DNA of 64,000 nt from contig NZ_VIRW01000002.1 in assembly GCF_009760905.1 (NCBI RefSeq), forward strand, positions 124,001 to 188,000, in the 5' to 3' direction. Positions within the stretch are counted from its first letter, which is position 1. Each line of letters begins with the position of its first letter. The stretch comes from Chitinibacter sp. GC72 (GTDB lineage: Bacteria > Pseudomonadota > Gammaproteobacteria > Burkholderiales > Chitinibacteraceae). The notes under the pieces are model-generated. The model was not told where the DNA came from, ran no database searches, and saw nothing but the letters and a program-made list of their open reading frames with translations. The translations under genes and the position numbers were made by a program. Positions 55,082 to 63,465 of this stretch are shown one piece after another.

Positions 55082-55686
55082 GGAATTAAAAACACCCGTT
55101 CATAGCTGCCCGCACGCTGCGCCACGGCCAAACGCACGCGAATCGCACGTGGCCGGGTCGTGGCATCATTCCAAACCGGCAGCCATTGATTGCTTTTATC
55201 CATAAACGCAAACTCGCATTGGCTTAAATTGCTCAGCAGTACATACGGCACTGGCACATCGCCAGCGGCTAAATCGGGGCGCGGATACAGCTTGAGCTGC
55301 AAGGTCTGATTGCGACATTCATATACGCCATGCAGCGGGGCGCGATTGGCATCAAAACGAATAAACTCCAGCGCCACTGGCACCTGCAGACTACTCACAC
55401 TGCGCAGCGGCGGCTGCAACGCACCGCGCTCATCCCGCCAGGGACGCGGCGCCACTTGGCTGAGATCATTTTCCAGCCGTTCAAACGCCAGCGTCAGCTC
55501 GCGCCAATATTGCGTTTCGCTCACCACGGCGCTGCGCGTATCAATCACCATGCTCACGCCGCGATAGGTAATCAAACTCATAATTGCAAAAATCGCCAGC
55601 GCCACCAGCAATTCGAGCAGCGTAAAACCTCGCAAATTACTGCCACGGGGTATAGGCTGAAAAGCCAATCCAGATCCGCCCCGCAT
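55078..55686 (-). CDS. gspJ: Type II secretion minor pseudopilin GspJ
   Basis: A 202-residue prepilin-like protein. Leader with LRGFTLLELLVALAIFAIM (cleavage after Gly, then methylated Phe), then DLSQVAPRPWRDERG, a GspJ hallmark. Start 55686 lies behind GGAG next to the gspI stop; longer starts would overlap gspI. It contacts GspI and GspK at the pseudopilus tip. Coupled to gspK. Confidence 0.9.
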   Translation of the reverse strand: MRGGSGLAFQPIPRGSNLRGFTLLELLVALAIFAIMSLITYRGVSMVIDTRSAVVSETQYWRELTLAFERLENDLSQVAPRPWRDERGALQPPLRSVSSLQVPVALEFIRFDANRAPLHGVYECRNQTLQLKLYPRPDLAAGDVPVPYVLLSNLSQCEFAFMDKSNQWLPVWNDATTRPRAIRVRLAVAQRAGSYERVFLIP

Positions 55687-55690
55687 GGCA

Positions 55691-56059
55691 TTACTCCGCT
55701 CTGGATGCATAAAACACCTGTAGCGAGAGCACATAATCGGGTTTATCGGCGGCCATCACGGCCAGCTCAATGCGGCGGAAACTGTAATTGGGCGTCGGGC
55801 TGACATTCATCCGGTAAATAAACTGCTCGCCGCCTTGCTCGACATTGCCCTGTAACGAGCCAGTATCCGGAAAAGCCCGCGTCGCCAGACTTTCATTCAC
55901 CAGATTACTCGCCACCCAGCTGGCCAAAGTACGCGTGCGGTAATCAATCAGCGTATCGGTGCTGCCGATCACCAAGCGCGCAGCGGCCGCCAAGGTCACG
56001 CCCAGCACGGCCAGCGCAACCAAGACTTCGACTAAGGTAAAGCCGCGATGGCGCTTCAT
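55691..56059 (-). CDS. gspI: Type II secretion minor pseudopilin GspI
   Basis: A 122-residue minor pseudopilin: KRHRGFTLVEVLVALAVLGV gives the leader and methylation site. TASWVASNLVNESLATR-like region and the NYSFRRIELAV end are typical. Overlaps gspH stop by 4 bases, so it is translated from the same transcript. Confidence 0.9.
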   Translation of the reverse strand: MKRHRGFTLVEVLVALAVLGVTLAAAARLVIGSTDTLIDYRTRTLASWVASNLVNESLATRAFPDTGSLQGNVEQGGEQFIYRMNVSPTPNYSFRRIELAVMAADKPDYVLSLQVFYASRAE

Positions 56060-56577
56060 TGTGCCACCTTGGCTGGCGCGCTAGCGATGCCGCTATCGAG
56101 CGCAAAGTGCCCCATTACATCGGCCACCACCCGCAGCTTTTGCTCGCCACCCTGCAATTCAATCGCAAACGGCTCAATCACCCCATCGCTAGGAAACAAT
56201 ATCCGCTCACCCAATGGTCGCGCCTGCTGATTGACGCTTTGCGCGCTAATGCGCACCTCGTCGGCCAATTGAGTGCTGCGCAGCGCTTCATGATTATTAA
56301 TCGGCTCCCACTCCAGCCGCTCGGTTTGCACCCAGAACTGGTAGGCCGCCCCATCGCTAGTCCACGCCACCAAGCGCCCCTTGGCCACGGCTTCATCCCG
56401 CGCGGCTTCAAACTGCAGCGCCAGCCGTTCCGCCGCTTCGGGCACGCCGCTGCCGCGATTAAATTTGAACGCCACAAAGCTGGTGGCAATCAAAATAATC
56501 GCCGTGACGACGAGGATTTCGAGCAGGGTGAAGCCGGATTGTGGGTGCGCTTTTTTCAAAATATCATCTTGTGACAC
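56056..56577 (-). CDS. gspH: Type II secretion minor pseudopilin GspH
   Basis: A roughly 173-residue minor pseudopilin; HPQSGFTLLEILVVTAIIL is the prepilin site, with GspH-type ERLALQFEAARDEAV. The start is uncertain because no ATG is available: GTG 56577 (used), TTG 56559 and TTG 56592 all give plausible leaders. A 411-base gap with two repeats separates it from gspG, which is normally adjacent. It may thus have its own promoter. Confidence 0.85.
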   Translation of the reverse strand: MSQDDILKKAHPQSGFTLLEILVVTAIILIATSFVAFKFNRGSGVPEAAERLALQFEAARDEAVAKGRLVAWTSDGAAYQFWVQTERLEWEPINNHEALRSTQLADEVRISAQSVNQQARPLGERILFPSDGVIEPFAIELQGGEQKLRVVADVMGHFALDSGIASAPAKVAQ

Positions 56578-56599
56578 TAGAACGTGCTTCAAATATTGA

Positions 56600-56760
56600 G
56601 CCTTGGGTTGGCGGCTATGCGCCGCGGCACTCCCTTTTCTTGCTTCACCAAGAAAACGAAGTTTCTGCGTAGCAAAAAGGAAGCAAAAGAAGGCGACCAG
56701 GGCGAAAAGCGCTCCGCGCTGCCCTTGCCTCGTCCGTCGAAAAAAGACTCCAAACGATAA
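56600..56760 (-). repeat. Repetitive element between gspG and gspH
   Basis: CCTTTTCTTGCTTC (about 56631) and GAAGCAAAAGAAGG (about 56682) form an imperfect inverted repeat with AAACGAAGTTTCTGCGTAGC between, then a CGACCAGGGCGAAAAGCGC block. Its wording resembles a common dispersed intergenic element of proteobacteria that gives spurious frames. No protein is supported here. Confidence 0.5.
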
Positions 56761-56882
56761 TACTGTTTGTCTCTCTCCTCACCTCGGTTTTCGCTACACG
56801 GGAATGCAAGCCCAAGACCAACAAGTACAGTCCATATGTATTGTTTTAATTGCTCAACCGATTTACGGCGTTTAATACTGAG

Positions 56883-57003
56883 CAAACAGCGAGCGAGAGG
56901 CTTGAGCACAAGGCAGAAAAGTGCGAAAAACCGGAATGTACTGCAGTACATAAGGATTTTGAGTGCTTTTCTAACGCCGTGATCGAGTCTCGCAGCCGCT
57001 GTT
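56883..57003 (-). repeat. Dispersed imperfect palindrome, subtype 1 (copy D)
   Basis: AAACAGCGAGCGAGA (outer left) pairs with TCTCGCAGCCGCTGTTT, inner AGAAAAGTGC with a GTGCTTTTCT-type arm, centre TGTACTGCAGTACA. It ends at the gspG stop codon and matches copy A along its length. Confidence 0.75.
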
Positions 57004-57420
57004 TTATTGCTGCCAAGAGCCGATTTGAGTTTCTGGTGCCCCCGCCTGCCCATCTGGACCATAGCTGAGCACATCAATCTCACCATGCGCACCAGGGTTC
57101 AGATACACATAATCCGCCCCCCAAGGATCTTTCGGGGCTTTTTCCAGATAGCCGCCGGATTTCCAATTCATCGGTACTGGGGCGGCTTGTGGTTTTTCGA
57201 CCAAGGCTTTGAGGCCTTGCTCAGTCGTTGGGTAGCGACCGTTGTCGAGCTTATACAATTTGAGCGCAGCCATAATCGCCGACACATCTTGCTTGGCCGC
57301 GACAATCCGCGCTTCATTCGGGCGATCCATAATTTTGGGCACGATCAGCGCACCCAATATCGCCAAGATCGACACCACGACCAAAATCTCAATCAGCGTA
57401 AAACCACGATTTTTCTTCAT
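57004..57420 (-). CDS. gspG: Type II secretion major pseudopilin GspG
   Basis: A 138-residue major pseudopilin: KKNRGFTLIEILVVVSILAI leader and helix, then GRYPTTEQGLKALVEKP, DPWGADYVYLNPG and GEIDVLSYGPDGQ, the calcium-binding end. Start 57420 follows GGAG; the longer frame is rejected. Repeats occur on both sides: copy D after the stop and the 57484-57592 repeat beyond the start toward gspF. Confidence 0.95.
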   Translation of the reverse strand: MKKNRGFTLIEILVVVSILAILGALIVPKIMDRPNEARIVAAKQDVSAIMAALKLYKLDNGRYPTTEQGLKALVEKPQAAPVPMNWKSGGYLEKAPKDPWGADYVYLNPGAHGEIDVLSYGPDGQAGAPETQIGSWQQ

Positions 57421-57483
57421 TTTTACTCCACAGGGGTATAGCCCCATCAACAACAATCTAATTAGTCTGCAATCAAATACATC

Positions 57484-57592
57484 AAACATGGGTGGGGTGG
57501 TTTAGGCGAAGCCGTAACCCACCAAAGGTTGTATCTATGCGTATGCGGTGGGTACGCCCTGCGGGCTAACCCATCCTACAACGGCAACAGGC
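57484..57592 (-). repeat. Repeat behind gspF
   Basis: GGCGAAGCCGTAACCCACC and GGTGGGTACGCCCTGCGGG-type blocks, followed by AACCCATCCTAC, form two arms. It resembles a common GGTGGGTTACGC/AACCCACC dispersed element. It begins about 12 bases after the gspF stop and ends before gspG's leader. Confidence 0.5.
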
Positions 57593-57603
57593 GCCGCAGC
57601 CAA

Positions 57604-58821
57604 TCACTTCACCAACTGGTTCATCTCAAACACCGGCAACAGAATCGCCAACACAATCATCATCACCACCGCGCCCATCACCAGCACCATCACGGGGCCA
57701 AGCAGGCTGGTAAAGGCGGTGACTTTGCGATCAAGTTCTTTAGTCTGCTCAATTGCCGCGCGATCAAGCATATGCGCCAAACGCCCGGTGGCCTCGCCGC
57801 TGGCGACCAGATGTAATAATAATGGCGGAAATTCATTGGCTGATTTCATGGCGCGGGCGAGGCTCACCCCTTCGCGCACTTGCGCGGCCACTTCGCCGAC
57901 GGCGGCTTGTAATTTCAGATTACTCATCACGCCTTCGGCGGCGTCGAGCGATTTGAGCAGTGGCACGCCGCTACCGACTAAAATCGCCAAGGTGCTGGCA
58001 AAGCGTGCGGTATTGGCGATGCGATCCAGATATCCCAGCACCGGCCATGTTAAACGCCAGGCATGAAAGCGGTATTTCAGCTCGGGCTTTTGCAAGGCGT
58101 AATACGCCGCCACGCCGGCCACCGCCAAGGCCAGCGCGACCCAGATGCCTGCCGAGCTAATCGCCGCGCTGGTCCACAGCAGTGCGCGGGTCAATAGTGG
58201 CAACGTCTGTTTGGCCGATTCAAACACCTGCACCATTTGTGGCACGACCCAGGTCAGCATGCCCAAAATCACCAAGGCCGACACCAGCATCACCACGGCA
58301 GGATAAATAAACGCCAGCGCGATTTTGCTATTGAGCTCGCCGCGCGCTTCCAGATAATCGGCTAAGCGCTGCATCACGCCGGCCAGCTTGCCTGATTCTT
58401 CACCGGCTTTGACCAAGGTACGGTACAGCAGCGGGAACACGCGCGGAAATTGGTCCATCGCGTGTGATAGCGGCATACCCGCCATCACGTCCTGACGCAG
58501 TCCGGCCAGAATTTGCTGCACTTTGGGCTGATCGGCTTGCTCGGCTAACACCACCAGTAATTCATCAATGGTTAAACCAGCATCGAGCAGCGCGGAAAAT
58601 TGCCGCGTCAGCGTGGCCAGCTGCTGGCCTGATAGCCGCAAGCGTTGCGCGAGCTGGGTTTCTGCGCTGGCAGCTGCAATTTGCAGTACATGCCAGCCTT
58701 GCTCGCGCAGCAGACTGCGGGCGTGCCGCAGTGATTCGGCATCGATCTGACCAGTTTGGGGTTTGCCACCAGCGGCGGAGATAGCTTGATAACGAAAGGC
58801 AGTCACAGGTTTTAAGATCAC
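57604..58821 (-). CDS. gspF: Type II secretion inner-membrane platform protein GspF
   Basis: A 405-residue platform protein. Two T2SF domains: first about 70-190 (LTRQFSALLDAGLTIDELL, AGEESGKLAGVMQRLADYLE), second about 275-395 (FASTLAILVGSGVPLLKSL, SGEATGRLAHMLDRAA). Three membrane helices, near 165-195, 215-240 and 370-400. Start GTG 58821, or GTG 58806; neither has a strong ribosome site. The first gene of the leftward gsp run; the divergent gspC lies 220 bases away. Confidence 0.92.
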   Translation of the reverse strand: MILKPVTAFRYQAISAAGGKPQTGQIDAESLRHARSLLREQGWHVLQIAAASAETQLAQRLRLSGQQLATLTRQFSALLDAGLTIDELLVVLAEQADQPKVQQILAGLRQDVMAGMPLSHAMDQFPRVFPLLYRTLVKAGEESGKLAGVMQRLADYLEARGELNSKIALAFIYPAVVMLVSALVILGMLTWVVPQMVQVFESAKQTLPLLTRALLWTSAAISSAGIWVALALAVAGVAAYYALQKPELKYRFHAWRLTWPVLGYLDRIANTARFASTLAILVGSGVPLLKSLDAAEGVMSNLKLQAAVGEVAAQVREGVSLARAMKSANEFPPLLLHLVASGEATGRLAHMLDRAAIEQTKELDRKVTAFTSLLGPVMVLVMGAVVMMIVLAILLPVFEMNQLVK

Positions 58822-59041
58822 GTTAAAAAGCTGGAAAATGACATTATGAGGTCAAAATAATTTCAATTTGTCGTACATCGCCACATTGAAGTCATCTAAC
58901 TGTGCTTCAATGTCCACATTCTATGGCAAAATCATTTTGATATGACAGGATGCGACAGCGCAATTCATAAATAATCACAGCCCAGCCCATTCTTTGCTTT
59001 CTAACCTTGCTCTGCCTCGCCTGTGGCGATGATCGAGAAAT

Positions 59042-59857
59042 ATGCTTTTCATACCCAAACTCCAGCGCCAATTACTCCCGCGCCTTGGCCAAAGCCTGCT
59101 GGTACTGCTACTGATGTGGCTGCTGGCCGGCATCATCTGGCAATTATTAGCACTAGGGCAGCATGGCCGCACGCTGCGCTTACCCCAGGCAGCCCCCAGC
59201 CAGAAGCAGATCGATCCAGAAAGCGTCAGCCGCTTGTTCAGTCAGGCCGCAACTCATGCTGTGGCCGCTGAAAGTAGCAATCTAAGCCTGAGGGCGCTGA
59301 TTTCAGGCCGTAATGGCGTGGCGATTATTGATGGGGTAGAAGCCAGCGCTGTGGCGGTAAAACTCGGTGGCGAGGTGGGTTCATATGGCAAGCTGCTTGC
59401 GGCCTACCATGACCATATCGTGCTTGAACTCAATGGCCAGCAAAGAAAAATCTACCTTAATCCACAGGGTATTAGCCCAAATACCAACCCTGCTAATGTT
59501 TCTGTGGCAGTACCCCAGAACAATACCAACACCGTCAATAGCAGCTCGACGGCCATTGGCCTAACGCGCGGCCAGCTTACCGGCGTTTTGCAAGGTGGCA
59601 ATCTGGCCAACTGGAGCAAGGGTCTGGGCACCAGTGCTGCAGGCGGTATCAGCATCGAGCGCGCCAGCGAGCAGCAGCTCGCACAAGTACTGCAGTTTCG
59701 CGATGGCGATGTGATCAAGGCAGTGAATGGCCGACCACTGAATAAGCTGGACGACATCTCGCTGCTGTACGCGGCCTTTAGCCAGCAGAATCAATTATCG
59801 GTGCAGATTATGCGCCAAGATCAACAGCAAACCCTCAGCTACACCGTGAATCCATGA
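59042..59857 (+). CDS. gspC: Type II secretion protein GspC
   Basis: A 271-residue inner-membrane protein linking platform and secretin. One membrane helix (about 19-38, LLVLLLMWLLAGIIWQLL). The HR domain (about 80-145, LRALISGRNGVAIIDG, GSYGKLLAAYHDHIVLELNG) binds GspD N0. A linker with NTNTVNSSS precedes the PDZ domain (about 205-271, FRDGDVIKAVNGRPLNKLDD). It overlaps gspD by 4 bases, so both are coupled. Confidence 0.9.
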   Translation: MLFIPKLQRQLLPRLGQSLLVLLLMWLLAGIIWQLLALGQHGRTLRLPQAAPSQKQIDPESVSRLFSQAATHAVAAESSNLSLRALISGRNGVAIIDGVEASAVAVKLGGEVGSYGKLLAAYHDHIVLELNGQQRKIYLNPQGISPNTNPANVSVAVPQNNTNTVNSSSTAIGLTRGQLTGVLQGGNLANWSKGLGTSAAGGISIERASEQQLAQVLQFRDGDVIKAVNGRPLNKLDDISLLYAAFSQQNQLSVQIMRQDQQQTLSYTVNP

Positions 59858-61971
59858 AAATCATCAAGCAAGCCCTGATCAGCTCACTTCTTAGCACCCT
59901 CCTTTGCAGCGCCAATGTGGCCGCTGCAGATGATAGAGTGATGCTTAATTTTGTGAATTCCGACATTGAAACCACGGTCAAAGCCATCAGCCTGATTACC
60001 GGCAAAAACTTCATTCTCGACCCGCGCGTCAAAGGCACGATCAATATTGTGTCGACGCAGCCCGTGAGCAAAGAGCTGGTGTACCCGATTTTGCAGTCGG
60101 CGCTACGCCAAGCCGGTTTTTCCACCGTGCAAAGCAATGGCGCGGTGAAAATCCAGCCTGAAGCCGATAGCAAATCGCTGAGCAACAAAACACTGGTGCG
60201 CGGGGAAAACGCCAGCGGTGAGCAAATCATTACGCAGATTTTTAATCTGAATAATGAAAGCGCCAATCAAATGGCCACCATGCTGCGCCCGCTCGCCACG
60301 CCCAATAGCCTGATCAGCGCCTACCAATCGGGGACCAGCAACACCATTGTGATTACCGACTACGCCGATAATGTGCGCCGTCTAGCCCGCATCATCGACA
60401 ATATCGACCAGCCCAAAAACAGCGAGATCTTTACGCTGAAACTAGAGCACGCCTCGGCGCTGGATGTCGCGCAGAATATTGCCCGCCTGATGCCCGAAGT
60501 GAGCGTGCAGAACGGTGCCAGCGCCCTCCCTGCTCCTGATGGCATTCGCCGCTCGATTGTTGTACCCGATCCACGCGGCAACCGGCTGATGATCCGCGCG
60601 CTCAATGCCGCGCAAACTTCGCAATTGCGTGCGCTGGTGGCACAACTGGACGAGGCGGCCACCAACGACAGCAGCATCAATGTGATTTATCTGCGCAATG
60701 CCGAAGCCACCAAGCTGGCCAGCACGCTCAAAGGCCTGCTCACCGGCCAGGAAGACAGCAGCACGACAAGCTCGGGCAATACGAATAATTCGACGGGTAA
60801 CTCAAACACCACGCAGCAAAGCAGCTTTAATAATTCATCATCGCCAACCGGCAATAGCTCAACGACAGTACAGGTTGCAGGGGCCACGGTACGTGTGCAG
60901 GCCGATAGCGTGACCAACTCGCTGATCATTACCGCACCGCAAAATGTCTATAACAATCTGCGTGCGGTGATCGATAAACTGGATGTACGTCGTAGCCAGA
61001 TTTATGTCGAAGCCATGATTGCCGAGGTTAATCTCTCGAAACTCTCCGAATTTGGTTTCCAGTGGATCGTTGGGGGCGGCAATGACAAGATTGGCGGCGG
61101 CATGGTGTCCAATCTGGCAACAGGCAGCAATACGCTGGGCAATATTGCCTCGGCCATCGTCAATAAAAATGCGGCGGCCATTCCAATCGGCGCCACTTTC
61201 GGCCTGTTTAATGGCGACCCGACCAAAGGCACCGCTTCGCTGGGCATGATTGCCTCGGCATTGCAGAGCAGCGGCAATGGTAATGTGCTGTCCACGCCCA
61301 ATCTGCTGATGCTGGATAATGAAGAAGCCAAAATCACCATTGGGCAGAATATCCCGATTATCACCGGCTCGCAGCAGCCAACTGGCGGCAACCCTAATCC
61401 GTTTATCACGGTGGAGCGTAAAGACGTCGGGATCAAGCTGCGCGTTCGCCCGCAGGTCTCCGAGGGCGGGATTATCACGCTGAATGTCTATCAGGAAGTA
61501 TCGGGCATTGATAACTCGGTCAACACCAATGGCGCAGGTCTGGCCACCAAAGTGCGGACAATTGAAACCAAAGTGCTGGTCGATGATGGACAAATCGTGG
61601 TACTGGGCGGGCTGATCGAGGATCGTTTATCCAACACGGGCAATCAGGTGCCTGGGCTAGGCGATCTGCCATTCATTGGCGAGCTATTCAAATACGAAAA
61701 CCGCAGCTACCAGAAAGTGAATCTGATGATTTTCCTGCGCCCGGTGCTGATCAAGGATACATCGTCCAATTTCAGCCTATCCAATGATCGCTATCAGTAT
61801 TTGCGCGAGCAACAGGGTGATTACAAAGTCGGTGAGCACTGGTTCTTGCAAGATATGCCGAAAATACAGCTGCCAACTCAATTACCCAACACCGGGACAT
61901 CGATGTATTCGCCTGAAAACAAGGCGGGATCTGATCTACAGAGCAATACCCAACCTGCCGTGCAGAAATAA
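59854..61971 (+). CDS. gspD: Type II secretion outer-membrane secretin GspD
   Basis: A 705-residue secretin with signal peptide (residues about 1-25, ending NVAA). N0 domain FVNSDIETTVKAISLITGKNFILD, N1-N3 repeats, with an Asn/Ser/Thr-rich insertion (about 305-330) in N3, and the secretin barrel with VLSTPNLLMLDNEEAKITIG and VPGLGDLPFIGELFKY. Pilotin attachment segment at the C-terminus is short. Coupled to gspC and followed by gspE after 2 bases. Confidence 0.94.
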   Translation: MKIIKQALISSLLSTLLCSANVAAADDRVMLNFVNSDIETTVKAISLITGKNFILDPRVKGTINIVSTQPVSKELVYPILQSALRQAGFSTVQSNGAVKIQPEADSKSLSNKTLVRGENASGEQIITQIFNLNNESANQMATMLRPLATPNSLISAYQSGTSNTIVITDYADNVRRLARIIDNIDQPKNSEIFTLKLEHASALDVAQNIARLMPEVSVQNGASALPAPDGIRRSIVVPDPRGNRLMIRALNAAQTSQLRALVAQLDEAATNDSSINVIYLRNAEATKLASTLKGLLTGQEDSSTTSSGNTNNSTGNSNTTQQSSFNNSSSPTGNSSTTVQVAGATVRVQADSVTNSLIITAPQNVYNNLRAVIDKLDVRRSQIYVEAMIAEVNLSKLSEFGFQWIVGGGNDKIGGGMVSNLATGSNTLGNIASAIVNKNAAAIPIGATFGLFNGDPTKGTASLGMIASALQSSGNGNVLSTPNLLMLDNEEAKITIGQNIPIITGSQQPTGGNPNPFITVERKDVGIKLRVRPQVSEGGIITLNVYQEVSGIDNSVNTNGAGLATKVRTIETKVLVDDGQIVVLGGLIEDRLSNTGNQVPGLGDLPFIGELFKYENRSYQKVNLMIFLRPVLIKDTSSNFSLSNDRYQYLREQQGDYKVGEHWFLQDMPKIQLPTQLPNTGTSMYSPENKAGSDLQSNTQPAVQK

Positions 61972-61973
61972 TC

Positions 61974-63446
61974 ATGAGCCAGAGCATTGTATCCTATAGC
62001 TATGCGCGTGAATTTGGCGTACTGGATGGCGAACCTCAGCACGGCGTCACACCGGTTTATCTGCGAGCGGGCGGGCATTTTGCCGCGGTGGGCGAAGTGC
62101 GTCGCCAATTAGCCGATAGCAAACTACACAGTGTTAGCCCAGCCGAATTTGATGCGCTGCTGAACCAGCGCTTTGGCTCAAACCAAGGTGGCGCGGCCAA
62201 TCTGGTTGACGATATCGAAGAATCGGCTGATTTGGCACGGCTGATTCAGGATATGCCCGAAGTGTCGGATTTGATGGAGGCCGAAGAATCGTCGCCGGTC
62301 ATCAAGCTGATCAACGCCATTTTCACCGAAGCGCTGCGCGAAAACGCGTCCGACGTACATATCGAGCCATTTGAAACCCGCTCGGTGGTGCGTTACCGCG
62401 TCGATGGTACATTACGCGACGTCATCGAGCCCAATCGCGCGCTGCACGCCGCACTGGTGTCACGCATTAAAGTCATGGCCGGCCTCGATATCGCCGAAAA
62501 ACGCCTGCCGCAAGATGGCCGCATTAATCTGCGCATTGCCGGCCGCCCGGTGGATGTGCGGGTGTCCACGCTGCCAACAGGCCACGGCGAGCGCGCCGTG
62601 CTGCGTTTGCTGGATAAATCGGCGGGCCGCTTGGAGTTAGCCAAGCTGGGCATGGGCGAAAAAACGCTAAATGAATTAAATCAGCTCCTCGCCGCGCCGC
62701 ATGGCATTGTGCTCGTCACCGGCCCCACCGGCTCGGGTAAAACCACCACGCTGTACGCCGCGCTAGGCAGCATGGACGCCAAAAACAGCAATATCATGAC
62801 GGTGGAGGACCCGATTGAGTACGACCTCGATGGCATCGGCCAAACGCAGGTCAACCCGCGTATCGACATGAGCTTCGCCCGCGCCCTGCGCGCCATTTTG
62901 CGCCAAGACCCAGATGTGATCATGATCGGTGAAATTCGCGATCTGGAAACCGCGCAAATTGCGGTACAAGCCTCGCTGACCGGCCATTTGGTCCTCGCGA
63001 CGCTGCACACCAATGACGCCAGCAGCGCGATCACGCGGCTGGTTGATATGGGCATCGAGCCATTCCTACTCGCCTCGTCGACCATCGGCGTACTGGCGCA
63101 GCGTCTGGTGCGTTCACTATGCCCAAGCTGCAAGCAGGGGTATGTCGCCACAGAGGATGAGCTAAAAGAGCTAGAGGCAGATACCAAGCAGAGTATCACC
63201 CTATACCGCCCTGTCGGCTGCCCCGCCTGCGCCAATACCGGCTATCGTGGGCGTACCGGCATTCACGAATTGCTGATCGTCGACGAAGCGATGCGCACGC
63301 AAATTCACAATTCAGCCAACGAACAAGACATCCGCGCCCGCGCTGAAACGCTAGGTATGCACAGCCTGCGCAAAGACGCCGCATTGCGAGTGCTGGAAGG
63401 GGTGACGAGTGTCGAGGAAATGCTTAGGATTACGCGCAGCAGCTAA
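61974..63446 (+). CDS. gspE: Type II secretion ATPase GspE
   Basis: A 490-residue cytoplasmic ATPase that drives pseudopilus assembly. Walker A at 250-258 (GPTGSGKTT), Asp box and VIMIGEIRDLETAQIA (Walker B near 316-321), His box TGHLVLATLHTND. The zinc-binding tetracysteine is complete: C383, C386, C416, C419 (CPSC and CPAC). N-terminal domain interacts with GspL, but gspL is not in the window. The gene starts 2 bases after gspD. Confidence 0.95.
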   Translation: MSQSIVSYSYAREFGVLDGEPQHGVTPVYLRAGGHFAAVGEVRRQLADSKLHSVSPAEFDALLNQRFGSNQGGAANLVDDIEESADLARLIQDMPEVSDLMEAEESSPVIKLINAIFTEALRENASDVHIEPFETRSVVRYRVDGTLRDVIEPNRALHAALVSRIKVMAGLDIAEKRLPQDGRINLRIAGRPVDVRVSTLPTGHGERAVLRLLDKSAGRLELAKLGMGEKTLNELNQLLAAPHGIVLVTGPTGSGKTTTLYAALGSMDAKNSNIMTVEDPIEYDLDGIGQTQVNPRIDMSFARALRAILRQDPDVIMIGEIRDLETAQIAVQASLTGHLVLATLHTNDASSAITRLVDMGIEPFLLASSTIGVLAQRLVRSLCPSCKQGYVATEDELKELEADTKQSITLYRPVGCPACANTGYRGRTGIHELLIVDEAMRTQIHNSANEQDIRARAETLGMHSLRKDAALRVLEGVTSVEEMLRITRSS

Positions 63447-63465
63447 ACACACCATGGGGCACGCA

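Noticed and set aside
56589-57092. 167-codon minus-strand frame between gspG and gspH
   Set aside because: Composed of the two repeat elements (wording SFASFLLRRNFVFLVKQEKG) and overlapping gspG; typical spurious product of dispersed repeats.
57529-57816. 95-codon frame with YALRANPSY
   Set aside because: This string is a known artefact of a common proteobacterial intergenic repeat; the rest overlaps gspF.
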